A program made the translations under genes and the position numbers. This document shows, one piece after another, positions 22,736 through 34,905 of a DNA stretch of 64,000 bases. Under the pieces are notes generated by a model. The model searched no databases. It was not told the origin of the DNA and saw nothing but the letters and a program-made list of their open reading frames with translations. The first letter of the stretch is position 1, and every line of letters begins with the position of its first letter. The stretch spans positions 679,078-743,077 of the forward strand of contig MNCI01006555.1 in assembly GCA_015680685.1 (NCBI GenBank). Direction: 5' to 3'. This DNA comes from Gnetum montanum (Eukaryota; Streptophyta; Gnetopsida; Gnetales; Gnetaceae).

Positions 22736-25110
22736 GGGGAGATTCTCTACCACCATACAAAGGTGGTTCTAATCAAAAAATACATGAAGGGTCAAAACCA
22801 CCTATGCCCTAGTAATGCAAAGTGGTCTAGACTCATTTAGATGAGTATGTTCTAGAATTCATCTTCATCTTGCATCAAGATAAACAATTACGGTGGAGGA
22901 ACATGAAGGGCAACATTGTCTTTTCACCTGATCAATCAATTCTTGCAATGCTACTACAAACTCTCATGAAATTGGGCATAGTAAGGCTCAATGTTGAGTA
23001 TGTTGTGTAGGAATATGTTTATTGTAATTATCATCCCATTGAGGCACAATGAAATAAATATTAGCAATAGGAGAGTGGCTATGAGGCATCAAAGGGAAAA
23101 TGGTTCACAAACCCCTTCTTCCTACTAGGCCAGAAGGAAGGAGAGGACTCCTTCTCTAGGGGTTCTCAAAGTACTAATTCTCCTCCTTTATTCTTTAATG
23201 AAGGGGACCCTAACTAGAATTTATAATCCACTATAAACATTCATAGTTTAGGGAAGAATAGGTTCCATTACCATGGGGGCTCAAAAGGAGGGAGTCAATG
23301 CAGGAACTAGGATAAGGACCATGATAAAGACAAACATGGTGAATGCAGCCATGACCAAAAAAGAGGGAGTAGTAGGCACCATGTTGGTGTTATCTCTCCT
23401 CCCCCTTCACCTTTAAGACCTACATCTACTTCCTCCTTTAACATCAACCAAAGCTGCAAAGGATGAGACTATGATGGAGGTGATAAACAAGACAGAGATG
23501 ATAGCAGGGCCCTAGTAGAGATCAAGAGCATGGGTAATCAAGGGAGGTCCATAACCATGAAAGAAGGGATAGTAGAGAGCATCATAGGCATCATGGTCAT
23601 CCCAAGGGATATGACTATTATGAACCTTTTCTCTCAACAAGAAACATGCTAAACATTATAGAGGTAGTGAGGATTCTAATGAGGGATGTGAAAGATAGCA
23701 GAATCAAATGATTGGACATGAAAAATATCCCTAAGTTTGAAGGGGGGATACAACTCAGATCCAAAAAATCATCTTCAAGCCTTTCATGATGCATGTGCCT
23801 TGTAAAACATTGAAAATGAATGGCAAAAACTAAAGCTATTTCCTAGGACACTCATCAAGGAGGTTGAAAGCTTGTACTAGTCCTTAGAACTAAAATCAAT
23901 TAGATGATGGAGTATGATGCTTAAACTCTTCAATGACAAGTATCAAACATACTTCCAAGTGTCTAATTTGAGGAAATAGATCCAAGGATGAATACAAAGA
24001 AATTAGACAAAGTACTACTTTGTATAATACAAAGAAATGAATTTTGTAAGTTTTGAATTCATGGACAAATACTACTTTGTATTATACAATTACCCAGGCC
24101 ATGACTTTTGTTAATGAGAGTAGCTCCACCATATCATAGATGGACTTAGAATAGAAATGAAAAGAACTCTTGGGATCTATGCTTAAGGGAGACTTTCAAA
24201 ACTAAAGATCCATTACATCTAAAGGTTGGTTGAGCAGGTAGCCAAAGAAGAAGGCAAGTTGAGAAAAGGAAAAGCATGGAAGAGTACAACTAAGATCCTT
24301 TCATCTAAAAAAGAAAAGTCCAATTTTGTGACAAAAAGGAGGAGATACCACCTGATAAAGTGATGCAATGTAAACCTTTATTGGTAAAAAAAATATTTTT
24401 AAAATATCAGCCAAAGTAGACAAAATTTGGGATTCTTTGGATGAAAAATTCTAAACTTCCCTTAGAATTACTTAAGAGTCCAAAGAATAAGGTGGTGGTT
24501 GTGACCAAAGGAGAATAAAAGAAGTTGAATGTTCCCATCAAAAGGATAAGGGTAAAGTAGCTATCATTGAAGAGGTTGTGAAGTATAAAATAGATGATGA
24601 TGGTGGATGTGACATTTGCCAATATAATCATCCCAAGGGATGTTGCCTCATTTTGTGACACTTACAAGAGTATAGGATGTACACATTGAATCCTAGATTG
24701 GAAAGAAGGCAAGCACCTATGAGGTTGCCTTATCTTCAAGGCAACTACAGGTAGTTCCACCAATAGCAAGCCTACAATTTGAGTGGAGCTCCATCCTAAT
24801 CTCATGACCAGTACTAGCAATGACAACACCCATAGTCGTGGGGGATACCACCACCAAGACAATAGTACCCTTAGTGGTAGCTAGATCCATATGGATGTTC
24901 AAAAACCAATTTCTTCACATGACTCTTCCAATGATGCCTTGTTTTAGTACCACTACTATCCTCCTGAGTATTACAAAGCTCAACCTCCAAGAGTGAAATT
25001 CCCATTTTCATTCTACCCTCATCATCCTTCTTCACATGTACCTCCCTCCTCAACTCAATTACCACTAGCTCCACCCATGCAGGGTGAAATTCTTACCTAG
25101 CTATAGTAGA
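22736..25110 (+). pseudogene. Gag of an Athila-like Ty3/gypsy element (decayed)
   Basis: Frame-shifted gag relics are readable on the plus strand. There is a charged segment (23500-23720). A capsid-like region (23725-23960) has KNIPKFEGG, LQAFHDAC and KLFPRTLIKEVESLY. A distal CDICQYNHPKGCC (24610-24650) resembles a cysteine/histidine knuckle. It is followed by a glutamine- and proline-rich tail (24700-25100) with PEYYKAQPP. Open stretches on the opposite strand here (24.4-25.3 kb) are shadows. The capsid differs from the Ogre-like gag in this window. Confidence 0.6.
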
Positions 25111-26590
25111 GAAATTCCACAAGGGCTATTAACTTACAGTTGGCTCCCTAGTTGAGTAGTTTAGAAAATAAACTAAAAAAAGACCTTTCTTCCAAACCAA
25201 TAGTCCTTCTAAGCCCTCACAGACATCTGCTACTAATGATCCTACTTCTCCCTCATTCTCTACTACATCATTTAAGAACCCTTCAATCCAAATACCTCCC
25301 AAAGTGCATACTCTAATGTTGATCCATGTGGTCACTGATTAGATAAATGTGGGCCATCTTTACATGAAAAGAGCTAATACTAGAAGTCTCCTAATTTACT
25401 TGCAAATCACTAGGAATGAGCCTTGCAAGGCTCTTCTAGACTCATATTCTAGTGTTAATTTAGTCTCTCATAAAATGTACAAAGCCATGAACCTGCCTCC
25501 TTTCAACTAGAGCAACATTTATCTTGAGTTTGCACACCATTCCATCACCATTCCCTTGGGATTGGTGGAGGATATTATGACCACCATTTGTGGGTGTTCC
25601 TATCCTGCTAACTTCTTGATAATTCTTATAGATAACTACAAGGGGGACTTTTCAATCATCATGGGAAGGGCTTGGTTGAGCACAATAGATGCATGGTTGA
25701 GAATTAGGAACTTGTCCTTGGAGATTTTCAAGGAAAATGATTTTAGAACTATCAAGTGGAAGTATGTTTCATGCATCACATACAATGACATAAGGTGCAA
25801 CTATGTGCAGAAATTGTGGACCATGAAAAGTACATCAATCATAGCATGCAGACAATGTGCTAATGTGACAAAAATCCAAAGGTGTCTGTACATAGCAAAC
25901 ACAATATAGAAGGACACCTAGTTGTTGATAGTTGAACCTAATAGCAACTCAACTTTATGCATGGAATAGACTAAGATCCTTATAAGTTCCTACATTAAAG
26001 GCATGGACAAGATGAAGCAAATCCATCACCAACTCTTTGATGAACCTAATGAAACAAATTGGGTGGAGTTGGAGATCCCTTTAAGTTGAAAACTCTACCT
26101 AATGGAATGGAGTATGCTTTTCTAAAAAATGATAAGCTAGTTATTATTAATACCAACCTTGCTCCTAGATAAAAAAAAGAAGTTGTTGGAGGTGGTTAAC
26201 AAATGGTCAACAACATTTTCTTGGTCATATCCTAAGCTTACTAGAATATGCCAACATTGCATCTACATGGATCCATTCATTAAGCTAAAGAGGTAGCTAC
26301 AATGGTAATTGAACCCCAAATTAAAGCAAATCATTAAAGAGGAGACTAAATAATTCCTCAAGGCAGGGTCTGTCTATCCAATTGTGGATAGCGAGTGGGT
26401 TAGCCCACTTAAGGTAGTTCCAAAGAAAGATGGAAAATGGAGGATTTGCATCAATTTCATGCTATTGAACATGGCAACAAATAAAGATCACGTTTTTTTG
26501 CCATTTGTGAACTATGTGTTGGATACCATTTTTGGACATTGCTGTTGCAATGGAAAATCTCAGTCGCTAGAAGAAACCAAGGATTATTAG
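25111..26590 (+). pseudogene. Protease and N-terminal reverse transcriptase of an Athila-like element
   Basis: The protease region (25350-25740) shows CKALLDSYSSVNLV, where the usual D-S/T-G catalytic triplet reads DSY, then GDFSIIMGRAWLSTIDAW, the flap-to-C-terminal segment. From about 26080 the linker LKTLPNGMEYAFL leads into NPKLKQIIKEE and the RT fingers YPIVDSEWVSPLKVVPKKDGK...RICINF...DHVFLPFV. The wording around the linker and fingers resembles the Athila lineage (established family knowledge). The sequence ends abruptly at about 26590, before the RT catalytic YxDD, and meets the leader stub of copy C. Stops are present. Confidence 0.7.
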
Positions 26591-27260
26591 CTATACATAG
26601 TATCAACCATAAATCCCGTAGGGCCTCTACAAAGAAATATGGAATTCAAGGTGCCCTTGATAGTTTGAAGATCACCCAGGGACTTAGGGGATGCAAAACA
26701 AGGATATAACAAGAGTATAGTAATATGGAAATCTATGAAACAATGTACTAAAATATAACAATTAGATATAAAATTGTACATAATATAAAATCATAAATTT
26801 CATTAAATGAAAAAATAATGATTTCAAAGATATGTACAAAATTAGTGTCCAAGAGGGGGACAAAAGGGGCTTCACTTGGGCAAGGGTTTAGATCCTGTTG
26901 AAGCCACAATGAACTCCATGATCTAATATCTCTACCATTCCTAATGATATCAAACCTTCTTTGTCTTCTTTTGAGATCTATACCATTGTTTAATGTTGGG
27001 GGTTGTGGAAATTTTAAGGATTGGGATGGCCAAAGTGCACCACATTAGGATTTGGTGGTCCTAGGGGGGGTAACATTGACACCAAAAACTCACAAATCCA
27101 AAAGGGACAATAATAGGGAGTAATAAGTTGCAAGAATGTCCACATTGTTACGCACCAAGGAACTATGTTTTTGCCAAGGAAGAAAGAGCTCTTAGATGCT
27201 AAAATGCCAAGGATGCTAAATTGCAAAAGTGTGGAACCTTGACATGATTCCAAGGTGTGG

Positions 27261-27268
27261 TTTTTATA
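27261..27268 (-). promoter_or_regulatory. TATA box in the LTR of copy C
   Basis: The minus strand reads CCCTATAAAAACC, about 535 bp before the inferred LTR end, as in copies E1 and F. Confidence 0.5.
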
Positions 27269-27429
27269 GGGTTATGGCCATGATTCATGTTGCAAATTGG
27301 CTACAAATGGCTAACATGATTGGCTGAAAATTGGCTACCAAATTACTAAAAATTATTTATCATGCTTAGGGGTTAGGTGATGTTCAGACCCCATGCAGCC
27401 TAGATGTTTGTCCCTTGCATGCTATTTGA

Positions 27430-27650
27430 CCCTTCTCCCACTAGGTAGGAAGAGTGTCAATGTTGAGAGGGATGAATGGTCAATGTTGGGGGTGAGGGTT
27501 GACCCATCAAAGTTGGATCAACACCCCCCACCCCCCTTTCCATGTTGAGGGGTAGGTAAGTTCTAACCCCCCCTCCCCCCTACACTTCTCCATGCTAGCC
27601 TTGAAGTCTCCTAGTTGGCTTACCTCCTACAGGGGGTGTGTTAGCCTAGA
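27430..27650. repeat. C-rich palindromic repeat in U3 of copy C
   Basis: There are repeats of the type CCATGTTGAGGGG or CCATGCTAGCC with C-runs, followed by GGGGGTGTGTTAGC. They share the TCCATGCTAA-CCCCCC motif with the 2-kb array at 32.9-34.9 kb. Confidence 0.55.
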
Positions 27651-27910
27651 GAAAAGTATAACCCCCATAAAACCCATCAAATTACCATTTTTAGCATTCC
27701 AAAAGGCATTTTCAACTTCCCAAGCCCAAATATAGACACTAGATGGATTTTCTCACTTGGGGAATAAGGCTTTGGTCACTTATGAAGCATTTTCAATCCC
27801 AAGAGTATGAAACATATGAGTTTTCCCCTTCATGGATTACAACCTTGACATTTACAATAAAGCATTGCCTCAAGCTTCATTGGATGGGGTGGAAATTTGG
27901 TGTTATTTCA

Positions 27911-28850
27911 TTGGTCCCTCTTTGTTGATGTCTAGAGGATTGACCTAATAGGAACTGATAAAGAATACAAAATATCATTATAATTTCACCACTAATGTTC
28001 CCTCTCTGTGCATGATCCAGTTATGTCAAACCATGTCGAAGAGTGTTTGTGATGATGGGATTGGATTGTGATAGAGGAATGATTATGGTCATTAGGGAGA
28101 TGGTCATGGAGGCTAATAATGTATTACAAGTTTTGCCATCATAGTTGTAGCATTGTACTAACATATTTTGAAGTGTTGGTCATTTGGCAAATGTGTTTAA
28201 GACACCAAGCACTTCACTCCAAAAGTTTTTTAGCCATTGGGCTTTGAGGCATTTTTTTCCCCTTAGCAATTTGCTTCTCTTATTTTTTTTGTGGGGTGAA
28301 ACCTTCATTGGGTCTCATTGCTAGGGCCAATTTAACATAGTTTTCCTGTTAAGTGAGTTGTGTTACATTCAACGGACTTGAGAGTTATCCCATTGAACGA
28401 GGTTTGTTATGCTTGATGGACTTAATGGTTTTCCCACAGAATGAATTGTGTTACATCCAAGAGGACTTGAGGATGAAGCATGCTAAGGACATATTATATA
28501 GCTATAGTGCATGAGTGGTAAGCATGAGTTAACATTGTTGCTTGAGGTATGGAAGACTATAATTAGGCTACAAGGCTTGGATCAAGGAGTGGTGTTAGAG
28601 GAAGAGCAATGGTACAAGCACTCTTGACACAGTAGGACAAACTCACCAAATGTTGCACATTGAGGTCACATGGTAATTTGCTATTGTAATGTGTTGCACC
28701 TTTGCAATGGCTTTAGGCTTCATCCAACAAACACAACTCTAAGAGGACCAAGAAACCAAACAATCAAAGCATGTTAAATCATTATAATGCATATATAGAC
28801 CACATGGAGAATAAAAACAAGCCACTCAGGTTACCAATGTTTCTAGTTTA
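27911..28850 (-). repeat. 3' untranslated region of copy C with purine tract
   Basis: It is non-coding and homologous block by block to 13818-15000. It begins (minus strand, right side) after the minisatellite and ends with CAACAAAGAGGGACCAA at the LTR edge, the expected place for a polypurine tract. A tandem unit of about 50 bp (GAGTTGTGTTACATTCAACGG type) repeats three times at 28345-28470. Confidence 0.6.
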
Positions 28851-29012
28851 AGTCGATGATGGACTATAGTACCAGTTTTAGGACCTATAAGATCATGTTG
28901 TTACCAATTTTAGGCCATGGTAGGCCATGTTGCTAGTTTAAGGCCTTAGTAGGCCATATTGCTAATTTAAGGCCTCGATGGATCATGATGCTAGTTTAAG
29001 ACCTTAACAAGC
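28851..29012. repeat. Post-integrase GGCC minisatellite (copy C)
   Basis: About five units of GCTAGTTTAAGGCC with GTAGGCCAT lie at the 3' side of integrase on the minus strand. The placement is the same as in copy D (56880-57395). Confidence 0.75.
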
Positions 29013-29039
29013 CATTCTAGAGTAGCCTTGCTTATTGAT

Positions 29040-29925
29040 GACCATCAACTACATGTAATATGACTTTAGATAGAAGTGATTGACTAGATTGGCTAGCTCA
29101 TTCCCACCCATATTAGCTACCTTGAATACTCCATTTCCATAGGCTTTGGTAACTATGAAGGTCCTTTCCAATTGGCTAAGAATGAATAGATTTGAAGACT
29201 AGATCACCTTCCTTGGTCTTATTCTTGGTCAAGTTATGCTGGTGTTGTCATTTCTACCTCTCTTGATAATGTTCAATGTGAGCAAGTGCTTGCATACATT
29301 GCTCCTCCACTGAGTCTAGGGCCACCATCCACAACTCCTTATTTTTCTCATCATTGATGAAGTCAATCAAGGCTACTAGAATTGATGCCACCTAAAATTC
29401 AAGAGGTAATATAGCTTCAGAACCATAAACTAAGCTATAAGGGGTTGCTCTAGTTGTCATGCAATAGACCATTCTATAGGCTACAATGTTATCTAAGATA
29501 AATGATGTAGTCTTCCTTAAGGGAATAGCCTCAACCCACTTCGTAAAGTATTTGGTTGTAGTGATGATGAAGCTATGACCTATGAAAGACTTGGTTGTTA
29601 TAAGTTCAATGATATCCAACCCCCATCATTGAAATGGCCAAGTGATCTAAGTATTATGCAACTTTGTTGGTGATACATGTATGAAGTTACTATGTCATTG
29701 TCACATGTCAAAATGCTTAACCTTTTGCATGTAGTCATTTTCCATATGGGACCAATAGTAACCTAGCCACCTAATCTTAGTAGCCATGGCTCATGGTCGT
29801 ATATGTCCTCCACAAACACCCTTGTGAACCTCCTCTTTTATTATTTTGACTTTACTTTTACTTAAGCACTTTAGTAATATACCATCATAGGATCGTCGAC
29901 ATAATGTGTTATCACTTATGATGAG
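29040..29925 (-). pseudogene. int: Integrase of Ogre-like copy C with internal deletion
   Basis: The catalytic core starts MDIIELITTK (29619 downward; the first catalytic D of the D-D-E triad is kept), then YFTKWVEAIPLRKTTS. It jumps directly to FILDNIVAYRMVYCMTTRATPYSLVYGSEA. Compared with copy D about 90 residues are missing, including the second catalytic D (the TDNGPQF block) and the catalytic E. The distal part (29350-29050) keeps LDSVEE and KEGDLVFK-like words. Deletion and stops make it non-functional. Confidence 0.8.
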
Positions 29926-30555
29926 ATATTACTTTGATCTTTTTTGTGCAGCATCCTTTTGGGCAACAATCAGGCCTTGCAAAGACTCACCATGCATAAG
30001 GTAAAATTTGATATCATCATACCACTCTCTAGAAGGAGTAGTATGGATGATAGCAACAAAGTTATCCTTAGTGTTTTGTGTGATGGAAACAACATGGTTC
30101 ACAGTTAAGGTAGGCAACTTACTAAATACATCTGACATCACACTGAGAGCTAATGTTGCAATTGCATTGCCAATTGCATCCTCATTTCAAGGTATGTATT
30201 GGATATCAACATTTACAAACTATTGTAACAATTGTTTACCTAGGTCATAGTATGATTCTAAGTGCTTGGCTTTACATGCATAGACTTTCGTTACTTAGTT
30301 AACCACAAGTTGGGAATCACCTTTAATCATTAAGCATGTAATCCCTAGGTCATGATCTACCATCATTTCCCTAATGAAACCTTTATACTCCACTATGTTA
30401 TTGGTACACAAGAACTCAAAATAATAGGCGAAAGGTTTGATTTGATCAAATGGAAATGTTATGATGGCAACAACATTAACCCCATGGGAAATTAAAGCTC
30501 CATCAAAGTGCATGACTACCTCATAATCCTTAAGAAATGTCTATCAATATTAATA
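29926..30555 (-). pseudogene. Additional RNase H (aRNH) of copy C
   Basis: The piece 30513-30295 reads MHFDGALISHG, then CTNNIVEYKGF and IKGDSQLVVN. These are the three acidic motifs of the second, plant/archaeal-type RNase H known from the Tat lineage. The downstream part (30141-29929) covers the linker to integrase with EWYDDIKFYL. Stops separate the pieces. The presence of this domain supports a Tat/Ogre rather than an Athila assignment. Confidence 0.75.
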
Positions 30556-32260
30556 TGTTCATCGAGGAACTCAAAATATATGGTTGCTTGGTCATCAACA
30601 AGTAAAATGATAAGTTGTATAGCTATAGCTTGACCTTTAGTTAAAGATGGAAAGATGTAATGAAGGTCAAACTCTATGATTATGGATTTCCATTAAGCTA
30701 TATGAATACTCTCATAGATATTGGTCATTATGAATCTAAGCACGTTATCTTTGCAAATGACATTAATTTGGCTTCTAACGAGGTAGCATCGCTAGTTCTT
30801 CAATGAGAAGACTAGTGCCAGATAATACTTCTTGACTTCAATGTATCAAGTTTCATGGGAAACTAATGCATGGTTAAGATAGTATACTAACATTTTCACT
30901 TCATCATCTCATTTCTAAAAGAGTAGAGAGGCAATGGATATGTCAGAGATGGCTAGGTAGATGTAAAATGATCTACCTTCTTACTAAGAATAGACTGTCA
31001 ATAGTTGTGTCAACTCTTGCTTAAAATTTTCAAAGGCCTCTTGGCATTAAACCGTCCACTCATAGTGAACCCATTTCTTAAGCAAGTGTTGCATGGGTTG
31101 TAACTTATCCATAAGCCTAGAGATACACCTATGAATAAATTGTAATCTACCTTGAAATTTCCAAAGCTCTTTAAGGTTGGTAGGCACTACTAATTTGGAT
31201 ATGGCCTTAACCTTATCAAGATCGACCTGTATCCCTGCTTCAAATATCACAAAGCTAAGCATCTTTCTAGTATTGACATTAAAGATACACTTCTTAGGAT
31301 TGATCCTAAGCTCATATTTAAGGCACCATTTAAGCACAAGATCTAGGTCATTAACATGATCATTAGTCTTTTTAGACTTAACAGCTATGTCATCTACATA
31401 ATCATTAAGCAAATATAGCATGTAATCACTAAAGATATAAGTCATGGCTCATTGATAGGTTGCTCCTGCATTCATAAGGCCAAAGGACATCATTTTTTAG
31501 CAAAATTTCCCCCAAGGAGTCATGAAGGTTGTGCTAATTTGGTGCTCAGGATTGATCCTAATTTGGTTGTATCCTGACAATGCATCCATAAAGGATAATA
31601 AGGCATGCCTATCCATGGTATCGATGAGCTAATCAATGCTAGGTAATGGAAAGTCATCCTTAATAGTTGCTTTATTTAGGTCTCAAAAATTTATGCAAAT
31701 ACAAATGCTCTTGTTTTTCTTAGGAACTACCACTATGTTGGAAACCCATTCTGTGTAGTCGATAGCCCTAATGAAACTAGCTCGGTAGACCTTCAAGATC
31801 TCATCACAAACTACCAAGGCCAAATTAGGTCTTATCTTACATAATTTTTGCTTAGTTAGTCTAATGCTATAGTCCAATATGATGTTATGTTGTACTAAGT
31901 GTGGGTCTAGTCTTAGCATATCTTCATATGACCAAGCTAAGACCTTAATGTTGCCTTGTAGGACTTTGGTGATGTCTTGAGACTATTGAAGTTCTAGTGT
32001 AGAACTTAGTTTAAGAGTTTTCTCCTTACCACTGTGTATCATGATAGGAGCCTTAGCTAGAGAGTCTTAAATTATGTTGCCCACATCTAAGTCAAGGGTT
32101 TTGACTAGGTTTTTAGGCCACTCTAGAGGTTTCTCTATTGAGGCTATGTCGTCAACAAGACTCTCAAGCTCAAGATCTAGGTAATTAGGGTTAATATATA
32201 GTTTTATATTACCATGAGGTCCATTTAGGCTCAAATTTAAACTAATCAACTCCTAGGTGC
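30556..32260 (-). pseudogene. rt: Reverse transcriptase and first RNase H of Ogre-like copy C
   Basis: On the minus strand the RT module begins near 32255 (M-S-T, then a stop and SLNLSLNGPHG). The pre-RT linker has WSYEDMLRLDPHL. The fingers read WVSNIVVVPKK, and the palm has FPLPSID and MTPWGKFC. The catalytic motif YVDD is intact (minus strand of 31389-31400). The thumb and connection read KAISKLVVPTNLKELWKFQGRLQF. The RT-linked RNase H (30.95-30.6 kb) is badly decayed. Multiple stops interrupt the frame. The splice-acceptor region seen in copy D at 53.34-53.37 kb is deleted here. Confidence 0.85.
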
Positions 32261-32880
32261 TCATACCAAAAGCATATTAAGTGGCACCTGGATAAAAATG
32301 AATAAACAATGCTAAAAAGCTATAAAACATATGCAAATATGTGCTATTCTAGTGCAAAAATGGTTACCCAAGGCTATAAATCAAGTAAACAAAGTGCAAT
32401 AAGGGCCAAATGAAGGTCAAAAAATAGGAAATACAAGAAATAAGGCTACAAATGGCCAACAAGGATCATGGTCTTTTTAGTTTTGGGCCCTAATGGACCA
32501 TGATACTAGTTTCAGTCCATAGCAAGCCATGGTCACATTATGCCAAACAGTGGTTAGGGAAGGCCAAACCCTACTATTTGATACCAATAAAGGGTTAAAC
32601 ATGGTCAAATAAAATAGATAAGGGAAGCATAAGGCTATGTTAAGGCTATAAAAAGGCTATAAGGGTTAATATTGCAACATAAGATCAAAAAGCAATTTGA
32701 ATCATATGGTACAACATGCTATCTAGGGTCATTCATGGCCAATCATACGTCAAAATAGGATGATTTTTGTCATAGGCCTTAGTGGGCCATGATTTAGGGC
32801 TACAAGGCTATTAGATGGGTTTAGAAATTAGTTAGGGCTATTTCTAGGCTATTTGGGCCTAAAAAAACAAGAGTTTTGGA
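32261..32880. other. Intron-side flank of RT in copy C
   Basis: There is no coding signal. Scattered TTAGTTTTGGGCCC and GGCCATGA words (32475-32545 and 32770-32800) are minisatellite relics, as in copy D at 53.13-53.22 kb. Confidence 0.4.
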
Positions 32881-34905
32881 GCTTCTATGCTAAGCCCTCC
32901 TTGTTTCCATACTAAGCCCCCCTTACAGGGGGCATGTTAGCATGGAGGATTCTAAGGGGCTGAGTCTTGATGAATTTCAACCAGTCTTGGACATGCATGT
33001 GCATTCCCAGGGTTGCTAGGGCTATTAAGCATCACCAAAGATCAAAATTTATCATTTTTAAGATCATTTACTGCATCTTCAGGGTTACCCCCTTATTTCC
33101 ATGATAAGCCCTCTTCCCCCCCTCCCCCCCCACCNCTTGGGATTACTGAGGTTGCTAGGCATCACCCAAGGTTAAAATGTATTAGTTTTAATGCTTTTTT
33201 ATTACATTTTAGGGTTACCCCTTTGCTTCCACACTAAGCCCCCCTCCATGAAGGTGTGTCAGTGTGGAAGACTCCAAGGGATTAATTTTTGATGAATTTT
33301 GACCACTCTTGGACATGCATGTGCATTCTCGGGGTTATTGGAGCTACTGGGCATTGCCAAAGATCATAATTTGTCAATTCTGAGGCCATTTAATGCATTT
33401 TCATGGTTACCCCTTTGTTTTCATGGTAAGCCCCATCCCNNNNNNNNNNNNNNNNNNNNAACAAGAGGATGTGTCAGCATGGAAATAAATCTTCAAGGGA
33501 TTGATTTTTGATGAATTTAACTAGTTTTGGGCATGCATGTGCATTCCTAAGATTGTTGGGATTGCTAGACATCACCCAAGATCACAATTTGCTAGATTTA
33601 ATGTTATTTTGTTAATTTTTGAGGTTACCGCCTTGTTTCTATGCTAAGCCTTCCCTCCCCTCTCCTCTTCACCCCTCCCCCCCCCCCCCCCCCTCTCACC
33701 TCCCCCTCTAGGATATGTATCAACATGAAAAACTCCAAGGGCTTTATTTTTGATAAATTCTTACTAGTCTTGGGCATGCATGTGCATTCCTTGGGTTACT
33801 AAAGCTTCTAGGTATTTTCCAATGTCAAAAATTATTAATTCTGAGGTCATTTAATGCATTTTCAGGTTATCCATTTATTTCCATGCTGAGGCCCCTCACC
33901 CTATTCCAAGGGGATGTGTCAATATGAAAGTCTCCAAGGGCATTATGTTTGATGAATTTTGACTAGTTTTGGGCATGCATGTGCATTCCTAGGGTTACTG
34001 GAGCTACTGGGCATTGCCCAAGGTCAAAAGTTGTTAATTTTAAGGTCATTTGATGCATTTTTAGGGTTTCCCCCTTGTTCCCATCCTAAGCTCCCCCTCC
34101 AAAAGGGTGTGTCAGTGTGGAAGACTTCAAGGGATTGATTTTTGATGAATTTCGACTAGTTTTGGACATGCATGTTCATTCCTGGGGTTGCCAGACATAC
34201 CAAGAATTTCCCAAGATCAAAACTTGTTAATTTTGTGGTCATTTAATGCAATTTCAAGGTTACCCCATTATTTCCAAATTGATTCCCCTTCTAGGGGATT
34301 TTTCAACATGGGAGACTTTAAGTGCTTTTTTATGAATTTTGACTAGTTTTGGGCATGCATGTGCATTCCCTGGGTTGCCAGAGCTACTAGGCATTGCCCA
34401 AGTGGTCACCCAATTTTTTCCATGCTAAGCCCCCATCCAAGGAGGTGTGTCAGTGTGAAAGACTCCAATGGGCTAATTTTTGATGAATTTTGACCAATTT
34501 TTGGCATGCATGTATATTCCCAGGGTTGCCAAAGCTACTGGGCATTTCCCAAGGTCGAAACTTGTTACTTTTCTAGTCATTTAATGCATTTTCAAGGTTA
34601 CCCCCTTATTTCCATGCTAAGACCTCCACTCATGAGGGTGTGTTAGTGTGAAAGACTCCAAGGAACTAATTTTGATGAATTTGGACTAGTTTTGGGCATG
34701 CATGTGCATTCCCAAGGTTGTCGAAGCTACTAAGCATTGTCCAAGATCAAATGTTATTAGTTTTTAGTTTTGTAAATTGATTTTAAAGGTTACCCCCTTG
34801 TTTCCATGTTGAGGGCTGCCCCCTCACCCCATCCCATCTTCTCCAGGGGGATGTGTTAGCATGGAGGATCCCAAGGAGGTGAGAACCTAAGGGATTATCA
34901 ACTAC
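32881..34905. repeat. Ten-unit tandem array (about 150-320 bp) with C-rich palindromes
   Basis: The unit carries GGGCATGCATGTGCATTCC, then a stretch with GGTTGC..GAGCTACTGGGCATTGCCCAAGG, then TTTAATGCATTTTCAGG, then CCATGCTAAGCCCCC...GGTGTGTCAGTGTGG, then GATTTTTGATGAATTTTGACTAG. GCATGCATGT starts lie at about 32993, 33315, 33532, 33773, 33975, 34167, 34354, 34504 and 34696, with one partial unit near 33140. CCATGCTAA-C-run and G-run-TTAGCATGG form an inverted repeat. The array lies upstream of the antisense gene, inside the PR-RT interval of copy C. Confidence 0.85.
33440..33459. other. Assembly gap (20 N); single N also at 33135
   Basis: Both gaps fall at C-runs of the tandem array. A poly-C of about 18 bases is present at 33676-33693. 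Confidence 0.95.

Larger units (their letters stand above)
26591..27910 (-). mobile_element. LTR (with leader stub) at the 3' side of copy C
   Basis: On the minus strand the LTR starts TGAAATAACACC at 27910, directly after the purine tract CAACAAAGAGGGACCAA. It ends near 26730. The final 130 bp (to 26591) align with the post-primer-site leader, e.g. TATCAAGGGCACCTTG against the F leader ATTCAAGGCACTCTGC. CTATAAAAACC at 27268-27261 is the probable TATA box. The U3 contains C-rich palindromic repeats (27430-27650). Confidence 0.6.

Noticed and set aside
24407-25335. Five minus-strand open stretches of 61-84 codons
   Set aside because: They are the reverse complement of the glutamine/proline-rich gag tail of the plus-strand Athila-like element, which has the recognisable motifs.
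32881-34905. CRISPR-like or centromeric satellite interpretation of the tandem array
   Set aside because: Units are unequal in length, there are no conserved short repeats with unique spacers, and the array shares words with the LTR of the surrounding element.
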